Shown: positions 8,610-18,236, numbered from the stretch's first letter. The stretch: 61,009 nucleotides of DNA from an uncultured Candidatus Melainabacteria bacterium (GCA_934754505.1 CAKVIE010000012.1:1-61009); one strand, 5' to 3'. Numbers and translations are program-made. Notes: generated from the sequence alone by a model not told the origin.

Positions 8610-9857
8610 ATGAAAAGAGTAGTTGTAACAGGTACGGGCTGTATATCACCATTCGGAACAGGAAGTGAAACTGCGTGGAAGTCTGTTTTGGCAGGCAAAA
8701 GCGGAGTGAGGCACTTATCGTTTGATACAGACGGTCAATTAGTTAAAATCGGGGCAGAAGTTCCTGCTTTTAATGCGGAAGAATTTGTTGACGCAAAAGA
8801 AGCTAAAAGACTTGATAAATTTATCTTGTATGCAATCATTGCCGCTGATGAAGCCGCTAAAGAAGCAAATTTTGATATAGAAAAAGAAAATCCTTACAGA
8901 GTCGGAGTAATAATCGGTTCCGCACAAGGCGGTTTGGCTTCTATGGAACAAAATCACAACGTTATGTTGAACAGAGGTTTTTATAAGTGTTCACCGTTTA
9001 CAGTGCCGATGATGATACCGAATATGGCAGCAGGTAAAGTTTCTATCAGGCTTGGTGCAAAAGGTATTAATAAATCGGTTGCAACAGCTTGTGCAACAGG
9101 TGCTCACGCAATCGGAGATGCATTCCGTGCAATTTCTTGCGGTGATGCCGATATCGTTTTTGCAGGCGGTACGGAATCTAAAATTTGTAACTTCAGTGTC
9201 GGTGCATTTACAAGTGCAAAAACTTTATCAAAGCACAATGATGAACCCGAAAAGGCTTCAAGACCTTATGATAAAGACCGTGACGGCTTTGTAATGGGCG
9301 AAGGTGCCGCAGTTGTTGTTCTTGAAGAATATGAACATGCAAAAGCAAGAGGTGCAAAGATTTTGGCAGAAATTACAGGCTATGGTCAAAGTGCTGATGC
9401 TTATGATATGGTTGCTCCCGATCCGGAAGGTAAAGGTGCAGAATATGCGATTAGAGCTGCGATTGAAAATTCAGGCATTACAATCAATGATGTTGATTAT
9501 ATCAATGCTCACGGAACAAGCACTCACGTCGGCGATATTGCAGAGTCAAAAACTATTGAACGTATTTTTGGCGACAAAGATGCCAATAAAAAACTTCTCG
9601 TAAGCTCAACAAAATCAATGACAGGACACCTTTTGGGTGCAGCAGGTGCAATAGAGGCTATTTTCTCAATCAAGGCAACTATGGACGATGTTGTTCCTCC
9701 GACGATTAATTTGGAGAACCAAGATGAGGAAGTCGGCAACCTCGATTACGTTCCGAATGCTGCAAGAGAACATAAAGTAAACTATGCAATGTCTAATTCT
9801 TTCGGATTTGGCGGCTGTAATGCTGTTTTGATATTCAAAAAATATATTGAAGAATAA
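8610..9857 (+). CDS. fabF: Beta-ketoacyl-ACP synthase II
   Basis: FabF elongates fatty acids by condensing acyl-ACP with malonyl-ACP in the cytosol. The 415-residue length is normal. The Cys-His-His triad is present: Cys161 in VATACATGAHAI, His in NAHGTSTHVGD, His in MTGHLLGAAGAIEA. The C-terminal SNSFGFGGCNA motif is also intact. AAAGGAATTAAGA precedes the ATG. It lies 64 bp after fabH on the same strand and ends in a strong bidirectional terminator shared with hydF. Confidence 0.96.
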   Translation: MKRVVVTGTGCISPFGTGSETAWKSVLAGKSGVRHLSFDTDGQLVKIGAEVPAFNAEEFVDAKEAKRLDKFILYAIIAADEAAKEANFDIEKENPYRVGVIIGSAQGGLASMEQNHNVMLNRGFYKCSPFTVPMMIPNMAAGKVSIRLGAKGINKSVATACATGAHAIGDAFRAISCGDADIVFAGGTESKICNFSVGAFTSAKTLSKHNDEPEKASRPYDKDRDGFVMGEGAAVVVLEEYEHAKARGAKILAEITGYGQSADAYDMVAPDPEGKGAEYAIRAAIENSGITINDVDYINAHGTSTHVGDIAESKTIERIFGDKDANKKLLVSSTKSMTGHLLGAAGAIEAIFSIKATMDDVVPPTINLENQDEEVGNLDYVPNAAREHKVNYAMSNSFGFGGCNAVLIFKKYIEE

Positions 9858-9869
9858 AAATAATATCAG

Positions 9870-9906
9870 GCGGAAAATCTGTTTTAAAAACAGATTTTCC
9901 GCTTTT
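9870..9906. terminator. Strong bidirectional terminator between fabF and hydF
   Basis: A perfect 16-bp stem, GCGGAAAATCTGTTTT, with a one-base loop and its inverse, followed by TTTTATTT on the plus strand. It separates convergent genes. Confidence 0.9.
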
Positions 9907-9924
9907 ATTTAACTGAAAAATTAA

Positions 9925-11127
9925 CTAAAATTTTAATGGTTTCAATGCTCTTTCTAAAATCCCAAGACAATAGGAAATAATTATTCCGTAATTTGTTATC
10001 GGAGTGCCTGCTTCTTTTGATTTTGCAATTCTTGATAAAATTTCCCGTCTGTTTGTCATACAGCCCCCGCAATGCACAATCAATGCATATTCATTGGCAT
10101 TTTTCGGAAATTCATGTGATGAAACGTGTTCAAATATCAAATTTTTTCCTGTTTTTTTCTTCAATAATCGGGGAATTTTTACTCTGCCGATATCGTCTGC
10201 TATTTCGTGGTGAGTACAGCTTTCGCATATCAAAATTTTATCGTCGTCTTTCAAATTCTCAATCGCTTTTGTCCCTTCGACAAATTCCTTTAAATCACCT
10301 TTTAATCTGGCAAATAAAATCGAAAAAGATGTTAATCCGATATCTTCGGGAATTATTTCGGCAACTTCTTTAAATGCCTGCGAATCGGTTATAACAAGTT
10401 TCGGCGGATTTTTCAGTCCGTCAAGCGATTGCTTTAAGGTTTTTTCAGTCGTTACAACCGCAACACATTGATTATCAAGAAGTTCTCTCAAAACATTCAC
10501 CTGAGGCATTATAAGTCTGCCTTTTGGAGCTTCTTTATCAATCGGGGTTACTAAAACAACCGTATCGTTTGCCTCTACAAGATTTTCAAGAATTTCGGGC
10601 GGATTGATAAATTCTGCCGGCACGCTTCTTATAAGCATTTCTCTAACTCTTGCAGGAATATCCTTTTCCGTTTGAGCTGAAATTTTCAAAACAAAATCAG
10701 TATATTTTTTAATTTCTTTGATTTTATCCTCTGAAATATCTTCAATATCTGTTTTATTTACAACGGTAGCTATCGGGATATTTTTCGATTTGAAAATCTC
10801 CGCAAGTTTGGTTTCAAAACTGTCCCAGCCGTTATAATCGCTTACAATAACAGCAATATCGGTTCTTTCAATGATTTTAAGCGTTTTTTCAATTCTTTGA
10901 CCGCCCAATTCGCCGACATCGTCAATTCCTGCCGTATCAATGAAAACCACAGGACCTAACGGCAGCATTTCCATTGTTTTTTCAACAGCATCGGTTGTTG
11001 TCCCCGGAGTGTTTGATACGATTGACGTTTCTTGATGGGTCATTATATTTATAAACGTTGATTTTCCGACATTTCTTTTGCCGAAAATTCCGATATGCAA
11101 TCGCATTGATTTAGGGGTTTTTTCCAT
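9925..11127 (-). CDS. hydF: [FeFe]-hydrogenase H-cluster maturation GTPase HydF
   Basis: HydF is the scaffold that carries the 2Fe precursor to apo-hydrogenase. The N-terminal GTPase domain shows GIFGKRNVGKST (P-loop), SNTPGTTTD (switch), DTAGIDD and NKTD. The C-terminal domain carries the cluster ligands: CESCTHHE and, about 50 residues on, HCGGCM, matching C-x-H-x46-53-H-C-x-x-C. I choose the ATG at 11127 (MEKTP) over an in-frame TTG at 11136, because AAGAAG is spaced nine bases from it. The gene overlaps the upstream flippase-like gene by 17 bp. HydE, HydG and the hydrogenase are not in this window. Confidence 0.93.
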   Translation of the reverse strand: MEKTPKSMRLHIGIFGKRNVGKSTFINIMTHQETSIVSNTPGTTTDAVEKTMEMLPLGPVVFIDTAGIDDVGELGGQRIEKTLKIIERTDIAVIVSDYNGWDSFETKLAEIFKSKNIPIATVVNKTDIEDISEDKIKEIKKYTDFVLKISAQTEKDIPARVREMLIRSVPAEFINPPEILENLVEANDTVVLVTPIDKEAPKGRLIMPQVNVLRELLDNQCVAVVTTEKTLKQSLDGLKNPPKLVITDSQAFKEVAEIIPEDIGLTSFSILFARLKGDLKEFVEGTKAIENLKDDDKILICESCTHHEIADDIGRVKIPRLLKKKTGKNLIFEHVSSHEFPKNANEYALIVHCGGCMTNRREILSRIAKSKEAGTPITNYGIIISYCLGILERALKPLKF

Positions 11128-12115
11128 TATTATCAACTTCTTTCTTTTTAAAATCCGAAATTTTTATATGATTTTGTAAAACAAAAATTGCTGCAACAAT
11201 AAAATATGCAATAAGCATAACACCTTGCTGTGACAAAGCTATTGTCAAAGATTGAGATTTGTCAATGTTAAACAAACCGAGTGCCAAAATAAATGCATAT
11301 TGATAAAGTCCGACATAAATCGATGAGGACGGAATAATCGTTGACAGGGCTATAAACGACACAATAAACATTGAAATAGTAAAATCTGCCTGTATTCCGA
11401 ATGCAATTACGAGCAAATATACAAACAAACAGTCACCTGCCCACGAAAGAATACTGTAATATATCAATTTTAGCATGGTTTTGCTGTCTGAAAATGTTTC
11501 AAATCCGTTTAAAAACGAGTGTAAATGCGGATTGATTTTATCAATCAAATTTGCTGTTTTTTCTGATTTAAAAATCTTTTTAACCAAATTGCAAACGACA
11601 TCAATTTTGTTCTTTTTGTAAATCCAAAGAACAGTAAAAAAACTTGTAAAAAATAAAACAAACGCAGCTGCAGTAAGCTTTATGACAAAAACAGAACTGT
11701 TATGAAACATAATTGCCAAAAGCAAAATTCCGACAACGGTCATTCCGTCTAAAATCCGCTCCGCAGCAACTGTTCCGATAGCTTTTAATTTCGATATTCC
11801 GTATTTTTGCCCAAAATAGCAGCCTCGAAAAATATCTCCTGCTCTTGCAGGTAAAAAAATGTTCAGTAAATTTGATGTCATATAAATTTCATACAAAGAA
11901 TAAAATTTGCAGTCAGTTTTGGGAAGAATTACTCCCCATCTCAATGCTCTCATTGTCATTATTACTAAAAAAACAGGTATTAATAAATACAAAAATTTGA
12001 TATCAAATGCCTCAAAAGTCTTTATCATCATTGATAAATCGATTTTGTATAAAACTAAGCAGGTGAAAAGAATTGTTACGGCTATCGCTATAAAATTGTT
12101 TTTGAAAAATTTCAT
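11111..12115 (-). CDS. Flippase-like/lysylphosphatidylglycerol synthase TM-region (UPF0104) protein
   Basis: This 334-residue integral membrane protein has about eight membrane segments and the family signature MRALRWGVILPK and LPARAGDIFRGCYFGQKYGI (about residues 57-115). The family includes the membrane half of MprF and stand-alone AglD-like proteins, thought to move lipids or glycolipids. The start has AAGGAAG seven bases upstream. It is cotranscribed with and overlaps hydF, an association without an obvious functional reason. Confidence 0.82.
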   Translation of the reverse strand: MKFFKNNFIAIAVTILFTCLVLYKIDLSMMIKTFEAFDIKFLYLLIPVFLVIMTMRALRWGVILPKTDCKFYSLYEIYMTSNLLNIFLPARAGDIFRGCYFGQKYGISKLKAIGTVAAERILDGMTVVGILLLAIMFHNSSVFVIKLTAAAFVLFFTSFFTVLWIYKKNKIDVVCNLVKKIFKSEKTANLIDKINPHLHSFLNGFETFSDSKTMLKLIYYSILSWAGDCLFVYLLVIAFGIQADFTISMFIVSFIALSTIIPSSSIYVGLYQYAFILALGLFNIDKSQSLTIALSQQGVMLIAYFIVAAIFVLQNHIKISDFKKKEVDNNGKNP

Positions 12116-12194
12116 CTGCTAACTTCCTTTTATCAGCTCAAAACAATTTCGAGTATAAATAAATTATACTCAAAAACAGCCGAGAATAAAGACT

Positions 12195-12770
12195 CTATAT
12201 AACTTTAATATTTAATGCGGCAATTTTTTCTTTGACAGAAAGCTTTTTCTTTAACAAAGTTCTGTTTACAACAGACATTCTGTCAGCGTCTTCTGCTGAT
12301 ACACGCTTTTTGATTGCGTCTAAAAACTTTTGAGCTTCTTCGTATTTTTGCATTTTAAGCAATAATGCAAATTTTAAATCATAAACAGGTACATATAATC
12401 TGAAATTTTCAATCGAAAGATTTTCTTGTGCAACATTTATAAATGCAAGTGCCTTTTGATAATCGCCCATTGCATCATAAGTCGAGGCAATCGATGATAA
12501 AATATGTGCATCATTCGGTTTTAAAGCCCCTGCAACCGTGTAGCTGTCAAGTGCTTCTTCCATTTTGCCCTCTGTGTAATAAATATCTCCCAAGAATTTT
12601 AAACTTTTTGTATGGTGCGGTGATAACGCTAACCCTGATTTTAATTTGCTTACGGCTTCTTCAGGTTTGCCAAAATAATAAAAACAATCTTCAGCTTCCC
12701 TGTAAAATCTTTCTGTGTCTATATTTAAAACATTATCATCGTAAAATTTTATATTCTTTAAATCAGTCAT
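12195..12770 (-). CDS. Tetratricopeptide repeat protein
   Basis: A 191-residue soluble protein with at least three TPR motifs between residues 20 and 130 (YYFGKPEEAVSKLKSGLALS, FLGDIYYTEGKMEEALDSYT, IASTYDAMGDYQKALAFINV). TPRs build helical scaffolds for protein-protein contacts. The partner is unknown. No signal peptide or membrane segment. Probably monocistronic. Confidence 0.85.
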   Translation of the reverse strand: MTDLKNIKFYDDNVLNIDTERFYREAEDCFYYFGKPEEAVSKLKSGLALSPHHTKSLKFLGDIYYTEGKMEEALDSYTVAGALKPNDAHILSSIASTYDAMGDYQKALAFINVAQENLSIENFRLYVPVYDLKFALLLKMQKYEEAQKFLDAIKKRVSAEDADRMSVVNRTLLKKKLSVKEKIAALNIKVI

Positions 12771-13202
12771 TGTTTGTGTGTCTTTATCTTATTTCTTTGC
12801 CGCAAAAAGCAAATATCTTATATATTCCCCATTTACTATTACATCATATTTCGATTTATTCCTCATGACTACTATCTTTTGTGAATTTCACCTTAACAAC
12901 ACCCCCGAAACCCATGCATGGCATGCGTTTTCATAATTTTAAATTTTTGTTAAGCTCACGTCGAAACCTTTGCAATAATTGGCTTTCAATACCCCTGAAA
13001 CCCATGCATGACATGCGTTTTCACCGTTTTGAAAAAAAATAACCGCTTTTTTACCGATTTTTGATATTTTTTGCACTTTTTTCCGAAAATCCGCTTATTG
13101 CAACGGGCATGCCCGACAATGTCCGTATTATTTCGATGTATTTATATGAAAAAAGCTTAAAAGTCTTTTTAAGGCTAAAGATGATTTATAAAAATTCTAA
13201 AA
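12771..13202. other. Gene-free stretch with two direct repeats and a CGGGCATGCCCG palindrome
   Basis: The sequence ACCCC(C/T)GAAACCCATGCATG followed by (G/A)CATGCGTTTTCA occurs at 12901-12933 and 12991-13023, exactly 90 bp apart, with two mismatches. A perfect 12-bp palindrome CGGGCATGCCCG lies at 13104-13115. I see no ORF or clear terminator here. The repeats could be operators or remnants of a mobile sequence. Confidence 0.6.
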
Positions 13203-13634
13203 TTACATCATAATATTGAGTTTTTTGCCTAATTTCTTTTTGAGTTCTTCTTCATTGCTCAAATTATTCATTTGTTCCATTTCGGGAGAGGCTTGAATTG
13301 CGTTTGAACCTGCCAAAATTTTATGATTTTCGTCGAATTTATTCATTAACGAAAAAATATCGGCATTTTTATTGTTGTTATCTAATCCGCTGAGTTTTTC
13401 TTCTAAATTTTGTTGAGGCTGAAATTTATTTATCTTATTGTTTTGAGCAAAAATATTGTTAGAGCCGTCAATTTCTCCCATTTTTGCACGATTAAAGACA
13501 TTTTCTTCTTCTTTATTCGGTTTAGGGTTGCCGACAACTGAACCCGCCGTTTGATTGTTGGGGTCGATGTTGTGTTTCATCGCCCATCTCGGGTCTTTTA
13601 ATAAACTTTTTAATCCAAAACCTAATGTTTTCAT
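13203..13634 (-). CDS. Hypothetical Asn/Gln-rich protein
   Basis: A 143-residue soluble protein, not recognised. It begins MKTLGFGLKSLLKDPRWAMK and continues into a polar, Asn/Gln-rich and probably disordered middle (NNIFAQNNKINKFQPQQN), with a short lysine-rich C-terminal helix. I choose the ATG at 13634 because AAAAGGCAAAA stands directly upstream; the longer frame to 13691 has no such site. Confidence 0.6.
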   Translation of the reverse strand: MKTLGFGLKSLLKDPRWAMKHNIDPNNQTAGSVVGNPKPNKEEENVFNRAKMGEIDGSNNIFAQNNKINKFQPQQNLEEKLSGLDNNNKNADIFSLMNKFDENHKILAGSNAIQASPEMEQMNNLSNEEELKKKLGKKLNIMM

Positions 13635-13771
13635 TTTTGCCTTTTCAACTCTTATATATATATTAAAAATTTTTGTTAATCTCAAAATCAAAAAATATCT
13701 TTTTTCGTTACAAACTTAATATTTTCCTCAAATAAAATCAGATGTAAAACCAACTTATTAAAAAATAATGA

Positions 13772-13800
13772 TTGAAAGGTTTTTAAGAATACATTATAAT
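13772..13800 (+). promoter_or_regulatory. Sigma-70 promoter for the glycosyltransferase at 13830
   Basis: TTGAAA, a 17-bp spacer, and TATAAT. The leader to the ATG is about 23 bases and contains AAAGGAATT. Confidence 0.8.
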
Positions 13801-13829
13801 ATTTTCAATCAGATAAAAGGAATTATGAA

Positions 13830-14738
13830 ATGGTTGAATTTTCCGTAATTATTCCCGCATATAATGTTGTAAAATATGTACCGTTAGCATTAAAAAGTCT
13901 TATAGAACAAACATATAAAGATTTTGAAATTATTTGCGTTGAAGATTGCAGTACGGATAAAACGCTTGCAATGCTTCAATTATTTGCGAAGTTAGAACCC
14001 AGAATTAAAATAATCAGAAATAATACACATTTAGGCCCCGGAACATCGAGAAATATTGCCTTGAAAATGGCAAAAGGCAAATATATTTCTTGTGTTGATG
14101 CAGATGACGTTGTTGATAAAACTTTTTTGGAAGAAGCACATCAAAAACTTGAAACGGAAAATGTTTCGTCAGTTTGGGTAAAGGCTGATATTTATTGGCA
14201 GGAAGAAAAAAGAGTCACGAAAATGAATACTTTTCCGAAATTAAGAGATTTGCCCGAAGGTAAACTTAAAATTTCAGGAAAAAACATCTGCGATTTTCCT
14301 GCATACTCGTGGTACAAATTTTACAAGAGAGAATCTATTGACGATTCAATAAAATGGGCTGACGGACACCTTTTTGAAGATGTTGAATTCTATTACAGAT
14401 ATTACACCCAAAATCCTGATGTTTATGTTATAGATAAATCCTTGTATTTATACAGACGTCATTCGTCCTCGATTATGGGCAGAAGCATTCACGATTCTGC
14501 TTACCAAAGAGATTTGTTTACGATAATTCATCACATATATCTTTTCTTGAAAGAAAAAAAATTGTTCAAGAAATACAAAAAGGCATTTTTAACCTTTGTA
14601 AAAGACAGTATTCTCGACTTTGAGGGCTATTCTGATATAAAAGATGCTCTTGAAAAAACCGTTCTTGAAACGCTCGACAAAATCGGATATCCGCAGGAGT
14701 ATGAAGATTTAGCTAAAAAGTTACCGTCTTTGGATTAA
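13830..14738 (+). CDS. Glycosyltransferase family 2
   Basis: A 302-residue GT-A fold enzyme: FSVIIPAYNVVKYVPLALKS at the N terminus, EDCSTDKT nucleotide-binding loop, GTSRNIALKMAKGKYI, and the DxD-type metal motif VDADD near residue 91. It would transfer a sugar from a nucleotide-sugar donor on the cytosolic face of the membrane. It has its own promoter and lies among other glycan genes (14804, 16531, 18237), so a role in surface polysaccharide or protein glycosylation is likely. The acceptor is unknown. Confidence 0.9.
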   Translation: MVEFSVIIPAYNVVKYVPLALKSLIEQTYKDFEIICVEDCSTDKTLAMLQLFAKLEPRIKIIRNNTHLGPGTSRNIALKMAKGKYISCVDADDVVDKTFLEEAHQKLETENVSSVWVKADIYWQEEKRVTKMNTFPKLRDLPEGKLKISGKNICDFPAYSWYKFYKRESIDDSIKWADGHLFEDVEFYYRYYTQNPDVYVIDKSLYLYRRHSSSIMGRSIHDSAYQRDLFTIIHHIYLFLKEKKLFKKYKKAFLTFVKDSILDFEGYSDIKDALEKTVLETLDKIGYPQEYEDLAKKLPSLD

Positions 14739-14744
14739 AAAATT

Positions 14745-14783
14745 AAAGAAGCCGTTATCACAAAAACAGCGGCTTCTTTTTTA
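14745..14783. terminator. Bidirectional terminator between convergent glycosyltransferase genes
   Basis: AAAGAAGCCG pairs with CGGCTTCTTT across a 15-base loop and is followed by TTT on the plus strand and A-rich sequence on the other side. Confidence 0.85.
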
Positions 14784-14803
14784 TGCAGTTTTGTTTTTTG
14801 CTT

Positions 14804-16411
14804 TTAAGCAAGACCCTGTAAAGCCTTGATTTCCTTTTGCTTGAAGAAAATTTGGTGATAAATATCGCCTCGTCTTTCGCAAAGTTCTGCTAAAACATGG
14901 TAAACAGACGGGTTATCTTTTATTGCATCTGTGTACTTCAAATAATAGAACATTGCCGTATCTTCATCTTTTTTGAGGAATAAATAAACGTCGCCTAACA
15001 TTCTGTTAAATTCTTCGCATTCGGGATATACAACATTGAAGAAATGACATAATTTTGTAAGTTCATCACAGCGTTTTAATTTTAATAAAGTTTCTAAAAA
15101 CGGCAGAATGTAGTCATTGATGAAAATTCCGTCATATTTTAATTCTTCGACTTCAGGAATATTTCTCGTGAAATTCTTCAAGAATTTGTAGCTGTCTTGC
15201 AAACCGAGTTTTTGCATTTCATTTTCAATCAACATTGTTAAATCCTTTGCGGCTGTTTTAACGTTGTCGTTGACAAATACGGTTTCTTTTGATTTGTTAA
15301 TGTTGTTTTTTGCAAAATCCACACGTTCTTTTATGTTTTTTGCAATTTCGATTTTTTCATCTTCCGAAAAATCATGGTCTTGAGCAATGTTCAAGGTGTG
15401 TTTTTGGTCAAAATCGACTACGACTTTTTCGAGATATTTACATTTTTCAAAGATGTTTTCTGCAAGTTTTCTTGTATCCTCGTCTTTTATGACATCAAAA
15501 TGTGAACATATATTTTTAACTTTGGATTTTTTGTTTTTGATTCTTTGTGAAACAATTTTTTCAATCAAATCCCTGCCTGCAAAAGTAATTGCAACCTTTT
15601 GAGAGGTTTCGTCATAAGCATCAACATACGAAATTAAAAATAATTTTTCGATAGCTTCATTATTCTTTTTATTTAATAAATCATGTTCGACAAAATAGTC
15701 GAAAACATTTTCAACCATGTAAATTCTGTCTTTTTCGCATTCTTGTTTTTTAGCAATAACCTCGCCTCGCAAAGAGCATAAACGCATATTGTAATAATGA
15801 AGTTTTTCGTCAAGATAATAAGCATTTTTACAGAAAGAGGTATATTTCCACCAAAAAGCATTATCTTCATAGAGTCTGCCTGCGGGGAAAGTAATATTAT
15901 TATCTGATATTATGGACGCTCTATACAATTTATTCCAAGGTACAACGTCGGTTTTGAACTTAACATCGTTTGTTAATTCCACTTTGCCTTGAAATTTAAG
16001 TTTGAAATATCTGTCTTGAAACCATTCCGTATAAGATAAATCATCATCGGATACAACATTTACCGCCCAAATTACCAAATCGACATCATTTTTCATTTTA
16101 GCAAGGGCTTTTTCATAAGTGTCTTCTTTTACATAATCATCGGAATCAACAAACCCGATAAATTCACCTGTTGCAAGTTTTAATGCGTTATTTCTTGCAA
16201 CAGACGGTCCTGCATTTTTTTGAGAAATAACTTTTATTCTTTTATCTTTTTTTGCAAAGCGATTGCATATATCGAGGCTGCTATCTTTTGAACCGTCATC
16301 AACAAGAATAACTTCAATATCTTTTATTGTTTGATGAGCAAGACTTTCGATACATCTTTCAAGATATTTTTCCGCATTGTAAACAGGAACGATAATAGAA
16401 ATTTTGGGCAT
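14804..16411 (-). CDS. Glycosyltransferase family 2 with C-terminal helical/TPR-like region
   Basis: A 535-residue protein. Residues 1-230 form a GT2 domain (KISIIVPVYNAEKYLERCIE, LVDDGSKDSS, GPSVARNNALKLATGEFI, DxD-type VDSDDY near residue 89). Residues 330-535 are all helix and end with a TPR-like segment (FFNVVYPECEEFNRMLGDVY, FYYLKYTDAIKDNPSVYHVL). The same last segment style occurs in the TPR part of the protein at 16531, so the two divergent genes share a domain type and may work together. GGAG stands eight bases before the start. Confidence 0.88.
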   Translation of the reverse strand: MPKISIIVPVYNAEKYLERCIESLAHQTIKDIEVILVDDGSKDSSLDICNRFAKKDKRIKVISQKNAGPSVARNNALKLATGEFIGFVDSDDYVKEDTYEKALAKMKNDVDLVIWAVNVVSDDDLSYTEWFQDRYFKLKFQGKVELTNDVKFKTDVVPWNKLYRASIISDNNITFPAGRLYEDNAFWWKYTSFCKNAYYLDEKLHYYNMRLCSLRGEVIAKKQECEKDRIYMVENVFDYFVEHDLLNKKNNEAIEKLFLISYVDAYDETSQKVAITFAGRDLIEKIVSQRIKNKKSKVKNICSHFDVIKDEDTRKLAENIFEKCKYLEKVVVDFDQKHTLNIAQDHDFSEDEKIEIAKNIKERVDFAKNNINKSKETVFVNDNVKTAAKDLTMLIENEMQKLGLQDSYKFLKNFTRNIPEVEELKYDGIFINDYILPFLETLLKLKRCDELTKLCHFFNVVYPECEEFNRMLGDVYLFLKKDEDTAMFYYLKYTDAIKDNPSVYHVLAELCERRGDIYHQIFFKQKEIKALQGLA

Positions 16412-16465
16412 TTTTGAACTCCGTATAATATTTTATATTACTATTATTTATGTATTGTAATGTTT

Positions 16466-16495
16466 TGTCAAAAATTTATAATTTGTTATATAATA
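16466..16495 (+). promoter_or_regulatory. Likely promoter for the TPR/GT9-like gene
   Basis: TTGTCA, 18-bp spacer, TATAAT, followed 35 bp later by the start codon at 16531. The region is very AT-rich, so other -10 boxes are possible. Confidence 0.5.
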
Positions 16496-16530
16496 ACAAA
16501 AACTTATTAAATAAAAAATTGAGGGTTCGC

Positions 16531-18171
16531 ATGAATTCAGAAACTAAATTGTTACCGAATTTTACATTAGGCATCGGCGTCGGATTTTTTGAAAACAATA
16601 ATATTTTGAACGGATATAAATATTTCAAAAACTATATTTCGCAAAATGGTAATAAAAAAATAGATTCAGAGATAATCTATAATATTTTGAAGGGAAAATT
16701 TAACGAATATAAAGAAGATAAAAATTATGAGCAGGTGCTTTTGATAGGCGAGGTCATAACTCAAACAACAGATGATAAATTTTGGAATAATTATGAATTT
16801 TGGCTCACTTCTGCTGAAAGTGCAAAGGAAACGAAATCCAATTATTTTGCTTTAGAGTGTTATAAGCAATGTTTGAACTTCAAAGAATGTGATAAAGATA
16901 TTTATAGAGTTATCGGAGATATTTTGTTCTTTGATTTGAACAATAATTCACCCGAAACAATTAAATTTTACGAGAAATATACGGAATATTTTCAAGACAA
17001 TCCTTTTGTTTATAATCTTTTGGGGCATTTATATGAAGCAAATTATAAGTCTGAATTTATAGATAAACAAATAGATTATTTCCGTAAAGCAGTAGCAATA
17101 AAACCGAATGAAGCACAATTCAGAAGAAATTTGGGTCTTGTTGCGGGCAGAAACGGAATGACGAAACTTTTCAAAGAGAATTATGAGCAGCTTTTAAATT
17201 TAGACCCGACGGAGAATGATTATTTTGATTTTGCTTGCTGGGGTTTTAACAACAGATGTTTTGATGTTGCACATAAATATTTTTGGCACAGATTTTATAA
17301 AGAAACAGGACCGACGCAGTACAGCAATTTGACGTACAAATTATGGGACGAAAAAGAAGATTTAACCAATAAGGTTTTATATCTTAAATATGAACAAGGA
17401 TTTGGCGATACGATAATGCTTTCGAGATTTTTGCCCGAATTTATGAAAAAGGCTCCGAATTTAATGGTGCAAGTCCAAGATCCGCTTTGTTCGCTTTTGC
17501 ATTACAATTATCCGAACATTAAATTTGTATCTGATGAAACTGACAATATTGATGATTCTTGTTATGATTATCAATTCCCGATGATGGAATTGCTTTCGTA
17601 TCTCAAGGTTACGGATAAAAAAATTCCGTTCAAAGATAAATATCTTGATGTTGATAAGAAAAAAGCAGCAGATTTCAGGAAAAAACATATTAAAAATAAT
17701 AAGAAATTAAAAATCGGTGTAGCATATCACGGACACCCCGATTATTTAGGTGATAACAGAGAAATGCCGATTGATATGTTTGCTGACCTTGCTCAAATTC
17801 CGAATGTTGAAATTTATAATTTGCAGGTTTCAAATAAAAATGATTTTATGTCTAATGAAAAATGCAAAAATGTAATTGATTTAGCACCATATTTTACGGA
17901 TTTTGAACAAACGGCACTTGCTATGAAGAATATGGATTTAATTATTTCGACCGATAATGTCTTGCTTAATCTTGCGGGAGCAATGGGGTTAAAGACATTC
18001 GGATTATTCAATTATTATACGGATTACAGATGGTTTGCGATAAGAGAAAACGATTCAGGCTGGTACACTTCGATAAAAATTTACCGAGCAAAGAAAAACA
18101 ACGGCTGGGAAGAAGTTATGACAAGGGTTATTGATGACGTTTCCAAACTTGCAAAAGAAAAAAATAAATAA
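16531..18171 (+). CDS. TPR protein with glycosyltransferase family 9/heptosyltransferase-like domain
   Basis: A 546-residue two-part protein. The N-terminal half is TPR-like (YEKYTEYFQDNPFVYNLLGH, YFRKAVAIKPNEAQFRRNLG). The C-terminal half (from about residue 290) resembles GT9-type ADP-heptose transferases as found in bacterial TPR glycosyltransferases: LKYEQGFGDTIMLSRFLPEF, IGVAYHGHPDYLGDNREMPI and MDLIISTDNVLLNLAGAMGL. I choose the ATG at 16531 (MNSETK) because GAGGG lies upstream. Substrate unknown; possibly protein or surface glycan modification. Confidence 0.82.
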   Translation: MNSETKLLPNFTLGIGVGFFENNNILNGYKYFKNYISQNGNKKIDSEIIYNILKGKFNEYKEDKNYEQVLLIGEVITQTTDDKFWNNYEFWLTSAESAKETKSNYFALECYKQCLNFKECDKDIYRVIGDILFFDLNNNSPETIKFYEKYTEYFQDNPFVYNLLGHLYEANYKSEFIDKQIDYFRKAVAIKPNEAQFRRNLGLVAGRNGMTKLFKENYEQLLNLDPTENDYFDFACWGFNNRCFDVAHKYFWHRFYKETGPTQYSNLTYKLWDEKEDLTNKVLYLKYEQGFGDTIMLSRFLPEFMKKAPNLMVQVQDPLCSLLHYNYPNIKFVSDETDNIDDSCYDYQFPMMELLSYLKVTDKKIPFKDKYLDVDKKKAADFRKKHIKNNKKLKIGVAYHGHPDYLGDNREMPIDMFADLAQIPNVEIYNLQVSNKNDFMSNEKCKNVIDLAPYFTDFEQTALAMKNMDLIISTDNVLLNLAGAMGLKTFGLFNYYTDYRWFAIRENDSGWYTSIKIYRAKKNNGWEEVMTRVIDDVSKLAKEKNK

Positions 18172-18179
18172 ATTTTAAG

Positions 18180-18210
18180 CCGTGATGTTTTTCGTCACGG
18201 TTTTTTTTTT
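18180..18210 (+). terminator. Terminator after the TPR/GT9-like gene
   Basis: CCGTGA pairs with TCACGG around a short loop (extended CGTGATG...CGTCACG), followed by ten T residues. Confidence 0.85.
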
Positions 18211-18236
18211 GAGGAAAAAGGAAGTTACATTTTTAA

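Noticed and set aside
9052..9603. Two ORFs in another frame of fabF
   Set aside because: Shadow frames of a gene whose own protein has all catalytic residues.
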